NCBI GenBank assembly: GCA_964652155.1
Contig: CAZZBK010000201.1
Location: 1-7,684 of the forward strand
From: CAZZBK01 sp964652155
Lineage (GTDB): Bacteria; Planctomycetota; Planctomycetia; Pirellulales; PNKZ01
Direction of reading: 5' to 3'
DNA length: 7,684 nucleotides
Shown here in pieces: positions 6,999 to 7,684 of the stretch. The position numbers were made by a program, and so were the translations under genes. The notes beneath the pieces are model-generated. The model had not been told where the DNA came from. It made no database searches and saw only the letters and a program-made list of their open reading frames with translations. Position 1 is the first letter of the stretch. Every line of letters begins with the position of its first letter.

Positions 6999-7684
6999 AT
7001 GTCAGAACGATTTTATGTGTCCGCCGTTCCTGTCGACTCAACCGTCCTGCTCGACGGCCCCGAGGCCCACCACCTGCTGCACGTCATGCGAGCTACCGTG
7101 GGGGACGAGGTGACGCTGTTCGATGGCCTGGGCTGCGAATATCGCGCGACGATCGCCCGTTGTGGCAAACGCGAGCTGGAACTGAGCATCGCCACGCGCG
7201 AGGCGGTCGACCGGGAGTTGCCTTTCGAGTTGGTGCTGGCCGTGGCCTTGCCGCGCGGCGACCGGCAGGCGTGGCTCATCGAGAAAGCGGTCGAACTGGG
7301 GGTGACGCGGCTCGTGCCTTTACGGACCGCACGCGGCGTGGCGCAGCCGGTCGACTCGGCGCTCGAACGCTTGCGTCGCGGCGTCATCGAGGCCAGCAAG
7401 CAATGCGGCCGCAATCGGCTCATGGAGATTGCCCCAGCCTGCGAGTTGCGGCACCTGCACGAACTGGCGCCGGGCGGCGCTCGGCGTTGGCTCGCGCATC
7501 CCGGCGGCGTCGAGCTCTCGACGCTCAACGACTCGGCCCGGTCACAGGGAGTGTGGTTCGCCATTGGGCCCGAGGGGGGCTTCAGCGACGAAGAAGTGTC
7601 CGCCGCGCTCGCATCGTCATGGCAAGCCGTGTCGCTGGGTCGGCGTATTATGCGCGTCGAGACCGCCGCCCTCGCCCTCGCCGC
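6999..7684 (+). CDS. rsmE: 16S rRNA (uracil-1498-N3)-methyltransferase, cut off by the right edge
   Basis: RsmE methylates N3 of U1498 in 16S rRNA of the assembled 30S subunit, using S-adenosylmethionine. The frame opens at ATG 6999 (MSERFYVSAV) and stays open to the end of the window, giving 228 residues. The family is about 240-250 long, so some 15-20 residues are missing. Residues 1-70 are the PUA-like RNA-binding domain, with the typical GPEAHHLLHVMRATVGDEV at 20-38. The SPOUT methyltransferase domain follows, with LPRGDRQAWLIEKAVELGV (84-102), EASKQCGRN (131-139), IGPEGGFSDEEV (189-200) and LGRRIMRVETAALA (213-226). The last two build the knotted SAM-binding site and are intact. No Shine-Dalgarno sequence is visible just upstream of the ATG. 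It is divergent from the ATPase gene and shows no functional link to it. Confidence 0.94.
   Translation, partial: MSERFYVSAVPVDSTVLLDGPEAHHLLHVMRATVGDEVTLFDGLGCEYRATIARCGKRELELSIATREAVDRELPFELVLAVALPRGDRQAWLIEKAVELGVTRLVPLRTARGVAQPVDSALERLRRGVIEASKQCGRNRLMEIAPACELRHLHELAPGGARRWLAHPGGVELSTLNDSARSQGVWFAIGPEGGFSDEEVSAALASSWQAVSLGRRIMRVETAALALA

Overview
The window looks like a chromosomal piece of a GC-rich planctomycete, most likely of the Pirellulales type. This rests on gene style, not on a marker search. It carries secreted SH3b and GxDLY-type SGNH hydrolase proteins, a compact ExeA-like ATPase starting MYLRHWRL, TACAA-type -10 boxes, weak Shine-Dalgarno signals and repeated small hairpin elements between genes. 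Strong GC bias at third codon positions produces many long antisense ORFs that I treat as shadows.

Layout, left to right. The 3' part of rpsA (ribosomal protein S1) enters from the left edge and ends at a textbook intrinsic terminator (1352-1394). A short spacer with a 12-bp perfect palindrome follows. Next comes larB (nickel-pincer cofactor synthesis), which runs into a run of exactly 100 N (2215-2314). The sequence resumes inside nnrD (ADP-dependent NAD(P)H-hydrate dehydratase). The open frame across the N run is accidental: two different proteins are joined by an assembly gap. After nnrD, two copies of a double-hairpin repeat face each other. A secreted two-SH3b-domain protein follows, then a third copy of the same repeat and a different inverted-repeat element (4662-4729). 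A secreted SGNH/GDSL-type esterase has its own recognisable promoter. Tail to tail with it, on the minus strand, lies a small ExeA-family AAA ATPase. The last gene, divergent from the ATPase, is rsmE (16S rRNA m3U1498 methyltransferase), cut off by the right edge.

The genes do not form one pathway. rpsA and rsmE serve translation. larB and nnrD both act on nicotinamide/nicotinate dinucleotides, and their closeness may be meaningful, but the gap between them is unresolved. The SH3b protein and the SGNH esterase are both predicted to be exported and may act at the cell surface. I see no mobile element, phage, CRISPR array, tRNA or rRNA gene, and no convincing new multi-gene system. The most useful observations are the false fusion at the gap, the repeat families in the intergenic DNA, and the uncharacterised C-terminal region of the SH3b protein.
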